Source: Kitasatospora sp. NBC_01246 | Lineage (GTDB): Bacteria > Actinomycetota > Actinomycetes > Streptomycetales > Streptomycetaceae | Assembly (NCBI RefSeq): GCF_036226505.1 | Contig: NZ_CP108484.1 | Location: forward strand, 7,473,501-7,537,500 | Direction of reading: 5' to 3' | DNA: 64,000 nucleotides | Shown here: piece by piece, positions 27,274 through 34,877 of the stretch | Layout: each line of letters begins with the position of its first letter | Position numbering within the stretch: position 1 is the stretch's first letter | Notes under the pieces: model-generated | Seen by the model: only the letters and a program-made list of their open reading frames with translations | Database searches by the model: none | Told to the model about the DNA's origin: nothing | Program-made: the position numbers and the translations under genes

Positions 27274-27649
27274 AGGCCGACAGGTGAGAGGAGCGCGTCA
27301 GCGCCAAGGGGCGCCGGTCAGTGGCAGACAGCACAGATGGCGCTCGCGTGTCGTCGTAGATCGACGTGCAGGCGGCCCACAAGGCGCTCGGATTGGCTCA
27401 CGTCCGACAGCCTGGCAGCTGACCCGAACCAGGTCAACGAATGTTCAGCCGCCGGAAGAAACCCGCCTCGGCCGGACCGGGGGCCCCGCGCAGACGCGTC
27501 CGGAGTCGCGCGGGGCGTCGCTCCTGGGGGCGGACCAGGGGTCGAGCCGGGGGTCGAGCCCGTCGCCGGCGGGCTCTCGGATGGGGCCGTACAGAAGACA
27601 GCCCGGCCGACGGGTCGAGTGGTTGCCGGCCGCCGCGACTCGGCATCGG

Positions 27650-28020
27650 TGGTCCGCCCCGTCGGCGGCTATGCGGCCCGGCGCATCGCAGGAGCCCCGT
27701 ACCAGACGTTCTGCGGAAGGACCATCCTCACCTTCAAACCCGACTCCGACTACATCGATCCCGAGAAGCCGAAGCCGATGCAGGGGCAGTTCCATCCGGC
27801 AGCCGCGAGGTCAGCTTCACCGCCGGGCGCCAGGGCTGGTGGAACCACACCAGCCTCAACAGCAAGTAGCCACGAAGGGCGCCCCCACCGCGGCGCGAAA
27901 GGCGACCGTCGGGCCCTGGCCCCAGTGGATACCCCTGGCTGGAACGTCGGCCTTCGCGTCCGGCTCCGTGCTGACGCTCGACGGCGGCGGGTCCCTCGTC
28001 TGGGCCGACCGGCAGACGGA
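27650..28020 (+). pseudogene. frameshifted remnant of an unidentified protein gene
   Basis: Three adjoining segments in three different frames look like real protein. Up to about 27795 the frame reads TILTFKPDSDYIDPEKPKPM. From 27801 to the TAG at 27867 a second frame reads SREVSFTAGRQGWWNHTSLN. From about 27905 a third frame reads GSVLTLDGGGSLVWADRQ. Each segment has almost only G/C third positions and a balanced amino-acid composition, unlike the Arg/Pro-rich shadows around them. I cannot name the family. The simplest reading is a decayed gene with two frameshifts; the third segment may be a separate fragment. Confidence 0.45.
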
Positions 28021-28137
28021 TCACGTGAGGCGCCGGGGGTGGGGCGGCCGTCCCGGCGGTAGCGGTCGCCGCGGGGCGTCCGAGCGGGCGCGGGTCACGG
28101 GGCTCGCGACCCGCTCGTGGGTCCTGCGCGATCGCGG

Positions 28138-28551
28138 TTACTCGGCGTAGGGCTGGTCGGTTCCCTGGGCGCTGTAGCCGAGGCTCCAGATGTAGCCCTC
28201 CGGGTCGGCGAAGGTGCCGCCGTACCCGCCCCACGGCAGAGCGCCGGCGGGCTTGAGGACGGTGGCGCCGGCCTGCTGGGCCTCCGTCATGATCTCGTCG
28301 ACCCGTGCCTCACTACGGACGACGTAAGTCAGGACCAGGCCGCTGAAGCCGCTGCCCTCCTGGTCCGTGCCGACCAGGTCGGCCAGGCCCTCGCGGCCGT
28401 AGAAGCCGACCGGCGAGGCGCCGTCCGATGCGAAGAACACCGAGACGCCGTAGTCGTTCTGGATCTTCCAGCCGAGCCCCTCGGTGTAGAACCGCTTGGC
28501 CCGGTCCATGTCCCGGACGCCGAGGAGGATGGAGCTGACGTGCGCCTTCAT
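28138..28551 (-). CDS. VOC family (glyoxalase/bleomycin-resistance) protein
   Basis: 137 residues, one vicinal-oxygen-chelate domain: SILLGVRDMDRAKRFYTEGL, GVSVFFASDGASPVGFYGRE, and the second half ending GGTFADPEGYIWSLGYSAQG with the Glu/Tyr typical of metal-binding paralogues. GGAG precedes the ATG. Its upstream region lacks the box shared by the other two VOC genes nearby. Substrate unknown. Confidence 0.88.
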   Translation of the reverse strand: MKAHVSSILLGVRDMDRAKRFYTEGLGWKIQNDYGVSVFFASDGASPVGFYGREGLADLVGTDQEGSGFSGLVLTYVVRSEARVDEIMTEAQQAGATVLKPAGALPWGGYGGTFADPEGYIWSLGYSAQGTDQPYAE

Positions 28552-28725
28552 GGCTCACTCCTTGTACTGGTGGATGTGTGTGCGCTACTGGTGGAGGTGT
28601 ACGCGATGTGTGGGGGTGTACGCGTCGGCGATCCGGGCCGGGGCCCGGCTGTCGTCGGCGGCGCGGACGATCGAGCGGGGTTGGGCGCGCAGGACCCGGT
28701 GGCCCGTCGGAGGCGCGGCCCGTCG

Positions 28726-29385
28726 TCAGGACGGCGTGGGGGCGAGCGCCTCGGCGGCCTCCCAGACGAACCCGTCCTGGTCGGTGAAGGCCCCGGCGTC
28801 GCTGCCGAGCACGATGCGGTGCGAGCCCGTGCCGTCGACGGGGACGCCGAGGTCCTTGGCCAGCGCGCGGCGCTTGTACAGCGCCAGCTTGACGGTGCCG
28901 GCCCGACCGGGGGCGAACTCGGTGTACTTGCCGCCGAAGCTCTTGGCCACGGTCAGGCCCCGGTCGACGTAGACCTGCTTGGTGGCCTTCACGTCCTCGA
29001 CGCCGAGCAGTAGGACGACCTCGTCGATCTCGCGGGTGGCGGGGCCGCTGTCCTTCTTCGCGGAGGTCGCGATCTTCCAGATCGTCCCGTCCGGGGCCTG
29101 GACGACGCCGCCGTAGCCCCACAGCGACTTCGCGGCGGGCTTCAGGACGGTTGCCCCGGCGTCCACGGCGGCGCCGACGAAGCCGTCGACGGTCGCGGGC
29201 CCGGACACCGTGAGCGCCAGGGTGAAGCCGCGGAAGCCGGAGGAGTGCGCCCCGGACGCCCGCAGGCGGATGTGCGCGTCCACGCCGAAGGCGCGGTAGA
29301 AGCGGAGGGCGGCCTCGGGGTCGGCCACCTCAAGGGTGACGGAGGAGAGGGACGTGTGGGCTGCGGTGGAAGCGGTGGTTGCCAT
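28726..29385 (-). CDS. two-domain VOC family (glyoxalase) protein
   Basis: About 219 residues with two VOC modules, the first beginning SLSSVTLEVADPEAALRFYR and ending APDGTIWKIATSAKKD, the second beginning EIDEVVLLLGVEDVKATKQV and ending DQDGFVWEAAEALAP. I start at the ATG at 29385 because it lies 7 bases after a -10-like TAGCGT, exactly as in the VOC gene at 30483, implying a leaderless transcript. The ATG at 29391 overlaps the upstream AraC stop (TGATG) and would allow coupled translation instead. No ribosome site is visible. Confidence 0.87.
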   Translation of the reverse strand: MATTASTAAHTSLSSVTLEVADPEAALRFYRAFGVDAHIRLRASGAHSSGFRGFTLALTVSGPATVDGFVGAAVDAGATVLKPAAKSLWGYGGVVQAPDGTIWKIATSAKKDSGPATREIDEVVLLLGVEDVKATKQVYVDRGLTVAKSFGGKYTEFAPGRAGTVKLALYKRRALAKDLGVPVDGTGSHRIVLGSDAGAFTDQDGFVWEAAEALAPTPS

Positions 29386-29390
29386 GACCA

Positions 29391-29915
29391 TCACGCTAGG
29401 CGCTGCCCGGCGGCCGGGGCTTCTCGATTCCTGACCGGTCTCGCGACCCGCCTCGCGACCCACGCGGGCATCCCGTCCAGGATGATCGCCGGCCCCGCCG
29501 CGGGAGCGGGACGGCCGGCCGCCGCGTCCGCCGCACCCGCCGCGTCCGCCGCCCGGCGCCGGAAGGCTCCTGGCGGCATGCCGACCAGCTCGGTGAAGCG
29601 GGTGGTGAACGTACCCAGCGACGCGCAGCCGACCGCGCGGCAGACCTCGGTGACGCCGAGGTCGCCCCGCCGCAGCAGCGCCGCCGCCCGCTCGATGCGA
29701 CGCGCCATCAGATACGCGTACGGCGACCGGCCGTAAGCGGCGCGGAACTCCCGACTCAGCTGCCCGGCGGGCATGTTCGCGTCGCGGGCGAGCGCCGCCA
29801 CGTCCAGCGGCCGCGCGTACTCCCGGTCGATCCGATCGCGGACGCGGCGCAACCGCGCGAAGTCGGCCAGGCGCTGCGCCTGGACGAGCGCTCGCCGCCA
29901 TTCCGGCCTGCACAT
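29391..29915 (-). CDS. AraC family transcriptional regulator, short form
   Basis: 174 residues, essentially only the AraC DNA-binding domain: REYARPLDVAALARDANMPA, then SREFRAAYGRSPYAYLMARR, and the second helix-turn-helix LGVTEVCRAVGCASLGTFTTRFTELVGMPPGAFRRR. No cupin/sensor domain, so the effector is unclear. GAGGGGG precedes the ATG at 29915. It is directly upstream of the two-domain VOC gene and is the best candidate to recognise the box shared by the VOC promoters. Confidence 0.9.
   Translation of the reverse strand: MCRPEWRRALVQAQRLADFARLRRVRDRIDREYARPLDVAALARDANMPAGQLSREFRAAYGRSPYAYLMARRIERAAALLRRGDLGVTEVCRAVGCASLGTFTTRFTELVGMPPGAFRRRAADAAGAADAAAGRPAPAAGPAIILDGMPAWVARRVARPVRNREAPAAGQRLA
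29393..29434 (-). promoter_or_regulatory. leaderless promoter with conserved box, copy 1
   Basis: On the minus strand TCAGGAATCGAGAAGC (29434-29419) is followed after exactly 20 bp by TAGCGT (29398-29393), then 7 bp to the ATG at 29385. The arrangement repeats base for base in spacing before the VOC gene at 30483. The box lies inside the 3' end of the AraC gene, which makes conservation by chance less likely. Confidence 0.62.
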
Positions 29916-30072
29916 GGGAACCCCCTCGTTCTCCGTCTGCCCTGCCCATCGGCGTCTTCGAGTGACCGGGGGTGGCCGAGACGGCTGCCCCCCGGACGCG
30001 TCCACGTGCCGCCGGTACCCCTCACGGGTGGTCGCGCGGCGGCTCGCACAGCCGCGCCGGTACCCGTACGGC

Positions 30073-30483
30073 TCAGCGCAGTTCCTGGATGCGGATCAGA
30101 TTGCCCGCGGGATCGCGGAACGCGCAGTCGCGGACGCCGTACGGCTGGTCGGTCGGCTCCTGGACGACCTCGCTGTCACCGGCCTGCACCTTCTCGAAGG
30201 TGGCGTCGAGGTCCGGGGTGGCCAGCAGGATCCAGCCGTAGGTGCCCTTGGCCATCATCTCGGTGATCGTGCGGCGCTCGTCCTCGCTGATGCCGGGGTC
30301 GGCGGCGGGCGGCGCCAGCAGGATCGACGTGCCCGGCTGCCCGGCCGGGCCGACCGTGATCCAGCGCATCCTGCCCTGCCCGACATCGCTGCAGACCTCG
30401 AAGCCCAGGACGTCGCGGTAGAAGACCAGCGACGCGTCCGGGTCGTCGTGCGGAAGGGTGGTGGTGTGAATGCTGATGTCCAT
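30073..30483 (-). CDS. VOC family (glyoxalase) protein
   Basis: 136 residues, a single vicinal-oxygen-chelate domain. It opens MDISIHTTTLPHDDPDASLV, then FYRDVLGFEVCSDVGQGRMRW, and ends RDCAFRDPAGNLIRIQEL with the conserved metal-ligand Glu region. No ribosome site; the ATG is 7 bases after a -10-like TAGCCT, so the message is probably leaderless. Likely a member of the same regulon as the two-domain VOC protein at 28726. Confidence 0.88.
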   Translation of the reverse strand: MDISIHTTTLPHDDPDASLVFYRDVLGFEVCSDVGQGRMRWITVGPAGQPGTSILLAPPAADPGISEDERRTITEMMAKGTYGWILLATPDLDATFEKVQAGDSEVVQEPTDQPYGVRDCAFRDPAGNLIRIQELR

Positions 30484-30490
30484 GGCGTGC

Positions 30491-30532
30491 AGGCTAGGGG
30501 CAACGCCGTGGCCCGCGCTTCTCGATTCCTGA
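30491..30532 (-). promoter_or_regulatory. leaderless promoter with conserved box, copy 2
   Basis: On the minus strand TCAGGAATCGAGAAGC (30532-30517), 20 bp, TAGCCT (30496-30491), 7 bp, ATG at 30483. The 16-base box is identical to copy 1 while the 20-bp spacer sequence differs, which indicates functional conservation rather than recent duplication. Confidence 0.65.
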
Positions 30533-30655
30533 TCGATCGGGACACATTCGGACGTCGGCGGAGATGTCGGGCGGCGCGCCCTCGCGTCCCACGCCAGCGG
30601 CGGAGCGGAGCGGGGAGACCCCCGCCCCGCCCCCGCCCCGCTCCGCCCCGTCACG

Positions 30656-32392
30656 TCACTCGGCGGGCAGTCGAGGGGTGCGCGGCGGTTCCGTGCGGCG
30701 GGGGGCCGTCGCCTCGAAGGCGGCGCCGAGGGTCAGGAGCGCGTTGTCGTCGTAGGCGCGGCCGGCGAAGGTGAGGCCGACGGGCATGCCGGTGTCGGTC
30801 ATGGTGCCCATGGGCACGGTCACCGTGGGGATGCCGAGGTGGCGGGGGACCAGGTTGCCGTTGGCGACCCAGACGCCGTTGCGCCAGCCGAGGTCGGCGG
30901 ACGCCTCGGAGACGTCCATGTCGGCGGGGCCGACATCCGCGACCGCGGGGAACACGACGGCGTCCAGGCGCAGTTCGTCCATCCACTCCTCCAGGTCGAC
31001 CCGGCGGGTCTCCTCCAGTCCGCGCAGGCCCGCTTCGAGGTGCGGCATGTCGGTGAAGGAGGCGTACGGGCGCTCGCGGACGAAGCGCGGGTAGTCGCCG
31101 ATGGTGTCGTCGAAGCCGTCGTAGCGGTCGGGGAGTTCGCCCTGCTGCTTGGGCCAGATGCGGTCGCCGTCGACCTCGGCCAGGGTGGCGAGCGCGGGGT
31201 CGGCGTTGGCGCGCAGGAAGTCGTCCCACGCCCAGGCGGAGAGGTCCTCGATCTCGACGGTGAGGTAGTCACGGCCGACCAGGCCGCGGGTGAGCAGCGA
31301 GGGCGTGCCGGGGCGGTCGGACTCGTAGTTCGACACGACGGGGAAGTCGACCTCGACGACCTCGGCGCCGGCGGCCTCCAGGTCGCGGCGTGCGGCTTCC
31401 CACAGGGCGATCACCGAGGGGCGGGTGTCGATCCGCTGTCCGGTCTGGCCGCCGATGCCGCCCTCGGGGTTCGTCCCGGCCTCGGGGTCGGCGTTGATGT
31501 ACATCCTGGGCACGCCGACGCGCTTGCCGGCGAGCGCGGCGCGCGCCGCCCCGGCGTCGGCGGGGGCGAGGGCCGGGTAGGAGGCGGGCCGCACCCGGGA
31601 GGCGGCGGGCAGCGGCACCCACGGCTGGGCGCGCCACAGGTCGCCGCGGGTCTCCGGGTCGTCGGCGACGATGACGTCGAGCAGCTCGAACAGGTCGGCC
31701 ATGGTGCGGGTGTGCGGGACCACGACGTCCATGGTCGGCACGAGCGGCCAGTTGCCGCGCACCGAGATCACGCCGCGGCTGGGCGTGTAGGCGCACAGCG
31801 CGTTGTTGGAGGCGGGGGCCCGGCCCGAGGACCAGGTCTCCTCACCGAGGCCGAACGCGCCGAACGACGCGGCGGTCGCGGTGCCGGAGCCGTTGGAGGA
31901 GCCGGAGCCGTAGGCGCTGGTGAGCCAGTCGGCGCTGTACGGGCTCTCCGCGCGGCCGTAGACGCCGCGCTGCATGCCGCCGTTGGCCATCGGCGGCATG
32001 TTGGTCAGGCCGATGAGGACGGCGCCGCCCGCGCGCAGCCGCTCGATGGCGAAGGCGTCGCGCTGGGCGACGAGGTGCTCGAAGGCCGGCGAACCGGCGG
32101 CGGCCGTCAGCCCCTTCGCGAGGTAGCTGTCCTTCGCGGTGTACGGGATGCCGTCCAGCGGGCCGAGCGTCTCGCCGCGCGCGCGGCGAGCGTCGGAGGC
32201 CTCGGCCTCGGCGCGGGCGTCCGGGTTCATCACGACCATCGCGTTGAGGGCGGTGGCGGTGCCGGGCCGGTCGTACGCGTCGATCCGTGCGAGGTAGGCG
32301 TCGAGCAGCTCGACCGCGGTGGTCCGGCCCTTCTCCAGTGCCTCGCGCAGGTCGGCGATACAGGTCTCCACAACGTCGAATCCGCGCGTCAT
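30656..32392 (-). CDS. amidase signature family enzyme
   Basis: 578 residues. The Ser-cisSer-Lys core is visible: the Lys in GIPYTAKDSYLAKG, then GSGSSNGSGTATAASFGAFG, then GEETWSSGRAPASNN with the nucleophile region. This is a diverged form in which the common GGSSGGSA reads GSGSSNGSG. Hydrolysis of an amide or ester in the cytoplasm is expected; substrate unknown. AGGAGG precedes the ATG at 32392. Divergent from a TetR gene, with tandem TCTAGA operators between, so induction by an amide-type ligand is likely. Confidence 0.9.
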   Translation of the reverse strand: MTRGFDVVETCIADLREALEKGRTTAVELLDAYLARIDAYDRPGTATALNAMVVMNPDARAEAEASDARRARGETLGPLDGIPYTAKDSYLAKGLTAAAGSPAFEHLVAQRDAFAIERLRAGGAVLIGLTNMPPMANGGMQRGVYGRAESPYSADWLTSAYGSGSSNGSGTATAASFGAFGLGEETWSSGRAPASNNALCAYTPSRGVISVRGNWPLVPTMDVVVPHTRTMADLFELLDVIVADDPETRGDLWRAQPWVPLPAASRVRPASYPALAPADAGAARAALAGKRVGVPRMYINADPEAGTNPEGGIGGQTGQRIDTRPSVIALWEAARRDLEAAGAEVVEVDFPVVSNYESDRPGTPSLLTRGLVGRDYLTVEIEDLSAWAWDDFLRANADPALATLAEVDGDRIWPKQQGELPDRYDGFDDTIGDYPRFVRERPYASFTDMPHLEAGLRGLEETRRVDLEEWMDELRLDAVVFPAVADVGPADMDVSEASADLGWRNGVWVANGNLVPRHLGIPTVTVPMGTMTDTGMPVGLTFAGRAYDDNALLTLGAAFEATAPRRTEPPRTPRLPAE

Positions 32393-32483
32393 GCGGGTGC
32401 CTCCTGGGTGGGGGTCGGGCAGGTGGATCGCCGGGCGGCGGGCCGGTCGCGCGTACGCGGCCGCCACGCCTCCGGCGCACTGA

Positions 32484-32515
32484 CTAGAATTTCAGTCTAG
32501 ACTACGGATCTAGAC
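32484..32515. promoter_or_regulatory. TetR operator with three CTAGA half-sites
   Basis: GTCTAGA (32495-32501) and TCTAGAC (32509-32515) are perfect 7-bp inverted arms with a 7-bp spacer. A second inverted repeat, CTAGA (32484-32488) with TCTAG (32496-32500), also has a 7-bp spacer and shares the middle element. It lies between the divergent amidase and TetR genes, 22 bp before the TetR start, ideal for autorepression and control of the amidase. Confidence 0.7.
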
Positions 32516-32536
32516 CCCCAGGATCGAGGTGCGGCC

Positions 32537-33262
32537 ATGTCGACGAGAGAGACCGAGCCGGTGACGGGTGCCGCGCAGGGTGCCGAGGCGTGCGGTGCGT
32601 CGGGCGCTGGGACGGGCACTGAACCGGGCGCCGCTCCCCAGCCTTCCCCGACCTCGGTCGACCGGAAGCGCCAGCCCAGCGGCGACGAGGCGCGGGGGCG
32701 GGCGATGCGGGCCGCCATCAGCGTCATCGCCGAGAAGGGCACCGCGGCCGTGCGGATGTCGGACATCGCCGCGCGGGCCGGCATGAGCACCGGGCACATC
32801 CTCTACCACTTCGGCAAGAAGGACCGGCTGCTGCTGGAGGTCCTCGCGTGGAGCGAGGCTGACCTCGGCTCCCGGTTCGAGCGGGCCGCGGACGAAGCCG
32901 CGTCCCCCGCCGAGAAACTGGCGCTGTTCGTCCGCTACTACCTGCCCCGCCACCCGGGCGACGAACGCTACGCGCTGTGGACGCAGGTGCTGGCCCAGTG
33001 CCACGACGACGCCGGCCGGCAGGTCCTCACCGACCTGTCCGACGTCTGGGAGGAGCGGCTGGAAGCCGTCCTCCGGGAGGGGCGGGCGCTGGGGCAGTTC
33101 GCCGACGTGGACCCTACCGAGTTCGTCATCAGGGCGGTGGCCATGCTCAACGGGCTCTCCGGGGACGTGATGTTCGGGCGGGCCCGTTGGCAGCACGCCT
33201 CGGCGCACGCCTTCGCGCTGGCCGCGCTCGAACGCGAACTGCGGCCGACCGGCCGGGCCTGA
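32537..33262 (+). CDS. TetR family transcriptional regulator
   Basis: 241 residues. A 45-residue disordered Ala/Gly/Thr-rich extension precedes the TetR helix-turn-helix (ARGRAMRAAISVIAEKGTAA, then VRMSDIAARAGMSTGHILYHFGKKDRLLLEVL). The C-terminal domain resembles the BetI/TetR_C_6 type. ATG at 32537; the operator with three CTAGA half-sites lies just upstream. Probable repressor of the divergent amidase and of itself. Confidence 0.9.
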   Translation: MSTRETEPVTGAAQGAEACGASGAGTGTEPGAAPQPSPTSVDRKRQPSGDEARGRAMRAAISVIAEKGTAAVRMSDIAARAGMSTGHILYHFGKKDRLLLEVLAWSEADLGSRFERAADEAASPAEKLALFVRYYLPRHPGDERYALWTQVLAQCHDDAGRQVLTDLSDVWEERLEAVLREGRALGQFADVDPTEFVIRAVAMLNGLSGDVMFGRARWQHASAHAFALAALERELRPTGRA

Positions 33263-33411
33263 GGACGCGCCCCGCTGCCGTCGCACGGGTCCGGCGGGCC
33301 GAGGGCCACCACGTGCGGCGCGAGGATCGGCGACGACCGGCGGGGGCCGGCCGGTGCGGCCGCCCGGCGGCAGGCTGTGCGCGGTGCCTCGGGCTGCGGG
33401 AGCATGCCCTC

Positions 33412-34038
33412 ATGGACACCGAGACTCTCGTACGCACCCGCCGGGCCCTGCACGCGGTGGCCGAGCTGGTCCTGGCCGGGCCGCAGTACCGGGACAGCGG
33501 AACCATCAGGCTGCGCGCCTGCGCGGGGGGCTTCGCCACCACGGCCGAACCGCGGCTGCGGGTGATCGGCGCGGAGCTGGTCGCGCCCGGGCAGGCGCTG
33601 TCCCTCGAATGGACCACCTGCACGGCGCTCGGTGCGGCCCTCGGACTCGCGGTCGGTGCCCCGGCCGGGCTGTACGGGGACGGACCGGTCGTGGCCGCCG
33701 ACGACGCCGTCGAGACGGACCCGTCCGCCGCCCGCCGGCTCGCGCGGTGCTTCGCGCTCGGGGACGCCGCGTTGCGCGGGCTGTTCGCGGGGGCGGACCC
33801 GGTCATCTGGCCCGAGCACTTCGACATCGGGGTGACCGTCGACGGCGTGAACTACGGCGTCTCACCCGGCGACGCGTTCCAGGCGGAGCCGTACGCGTAC
33901 GTCGGCCCGCCCACCCCGCGGCGGGGCGAGTTCTGGAACGCGCCGTTCGGCGCCGCCCGGCCGATCCGCGAACTCGGCGGCGTCATCGGCACCATGGCGT
34001 TCCTGGAGCAGGGCTGCGGGCTGGCCGCCACGGCCTGA
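33412..34038 (+). CDS. conserved hypothetical protein
   Basis: 208 residues with no membrane segment and no motif I recognise. Notable segments are ALHAVAELVLAGPQYRDSGT, VIWPEHFDIGVTVDGVNYGV and SPGDAFQAEPYAYVGPPTPR. The pattern looks like a folded cytoplasmic enzyme-like or binding protein found in actinobacteria. ATG at 33412 with GGGA about 10 bases upstream. It stands alone on the plus strand after the TetR gene. Confidence 0.8.
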   Translation: MDTETLVRTRRALHAVAELVLAGPQYRDSGTIRLRACAGGFATTAEPRLRVIGAELVAPGQALSLEWTTCTALGAALGLAVGAPAGLYGDGPVVAADDAVETDPSAARRLARCFALGDAALRGLFAGADPVIWPEHFDIGVTVDGVNYGVSPGDAFQAEPYAYVGPPTPRRGEFWNAPFGAARPIRELGGVIGTMAFLEQGCGLAATA

Positions 34039-34136
34039 CCGGCCGGCGCGCGAGGGCGCTCCCGGCGGGACGGGGCCCGGCGGCGCTCCCTCGGTGGCCG
34101 GGGCCTCGCACTCCCGTGCCGAACGGGACGCAGGTC

Positions 34137-34574
34137 ATGGCGGAGGTAGCGCCTGGCTGCGGCTTCGGGCGTCCGGCTGGTGTGAGAGCACGGAGGAGAG
34201 CACCGGGCGGCCTGGACGAGGACGTGGTGCTGGAGCGGACGGCGGCGATGCGCCGGCTGTCCCGCCGGGTGGTGCACGTGCTGCTGATCGGCGCGTCCGG
34301 CCCCGTCGGGGTGGTCGTCCGGGACAGCGTCGGCCTGGTCGGCCTGGTCGGCCTGGCGGCGCTCGGCGCGGCGCTGTGTGGGGCGTCGTTCGCCTGAACC
34401 CTGCCGGCCGGTTGGCTCGCGTTCACCCTCCTCCTACCGCCGCCGGGCGGCACCGCGGGGCAGGTGCTCCACTGGATGGCCGTTCTGCCCGGCACGGCGG
34501 CGTCCACCGGGACGGCGTGGGCCCTGTTCGCGACCGGCGCCGCGGCGTACGCGGCCGCAGGTCCGAGGCGGTAG
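34137..34574 (+). pseudogene. small membrane protein gene interrupted by an in-frame TGA
   Basis: From about 34210 the frame has near-perfect G/C third positions: VVLERTAAMRRLSRRVVHVL, GVVVRDSVGLVGLVGLAALG, ALCGASFA, then TGA at 34395. The same frame continues without a break as PAGWLAFTLLLPPPGGTAGQ, VLHWMAVLPGTAASTGTAWA, LFATGAAAYAAAGPRR to a TAG at 34572, again with about 90 percent G/C third positions and two more hydrophobic segments. This looks like one four-helix protein split by a nonsense mutation. The first 24 codons from the ATG at 34137 have poor bias, so the true start may be later. Confidence 0.5.
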
Positions 34575-34682
34575 CGGGCATTCCGGCGGTCGGTCGGGGC
34601 CGTGGAGACGGGTCCGGCGAGGCGTTCGGACAGGGCCATGATCCGCTGGGCGGGCGGAAGTTCGGTGCTGCCGAACTATTGG

Positions 34683-34699
34683 TAGGGAACTTTACTATC
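34683..34699. promoter_or_regulatory. imperfect inverted repeat before the phosphoesterase operon
   Basis: TAGGGAACTTTACTATC is an imperfect inverted repeat in an AT-rich pocket of the 303-bp gene-free segment 34575-34877. The shape (TAGGnAA / TTTnCTA) recalls operator-like elements found ahead of secreted hydrolase genes in streptomycetes. The rest of the segment holds nothing I can identify. Confidence 0.35.
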
Positions 34700-34877
34700 C
34701 ATTAGGCTGTCGGTCGGCGGCTTGGCACGGCACCCCGGCTCGAAGGGGGTGTGACGTGCTCAGCGAGAGCTCTGACCCGGCCGCTGCGGTGGCGCGGTTG
34801 CCGCTCGCCCGGTGAGTTCGTGTGCTGTGGACCGGAGTCCAGCTCTCGCCATCTACTCAACGTCATGGAGTTCAGGG

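Larger units (their letters stand above)
27016..28137. other. long region without an intact gene, 1.1 kb
   Basis: It separates two minus-strand units. It should contain the promoter of the sulfonate-type operon, with three 17-bp tandem repeats at 27223-27273, and then degenerate DNA. From about 27650 to 28020 three successive reading frames each show coding-like composition (see pseudogene). The remainder has no frame with a good start and coding bias. Confidence 0.6.

Noticed and set aside
27247..28062. Single 271-codon plus-strand gene in the gap after the binding protein
   Set aside because: Only a part has coding character and the signal moves to other frames, so an intact gene is not supported; recorded as a pseudogene instead.
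30839..32500. Plus-strand open frame opposite the amidase
   Set aside because: Its composition is Gly/Val/Asp-rich shadow sequence, and the opposite strand carries an unmistakable amidase with a ribosome site.
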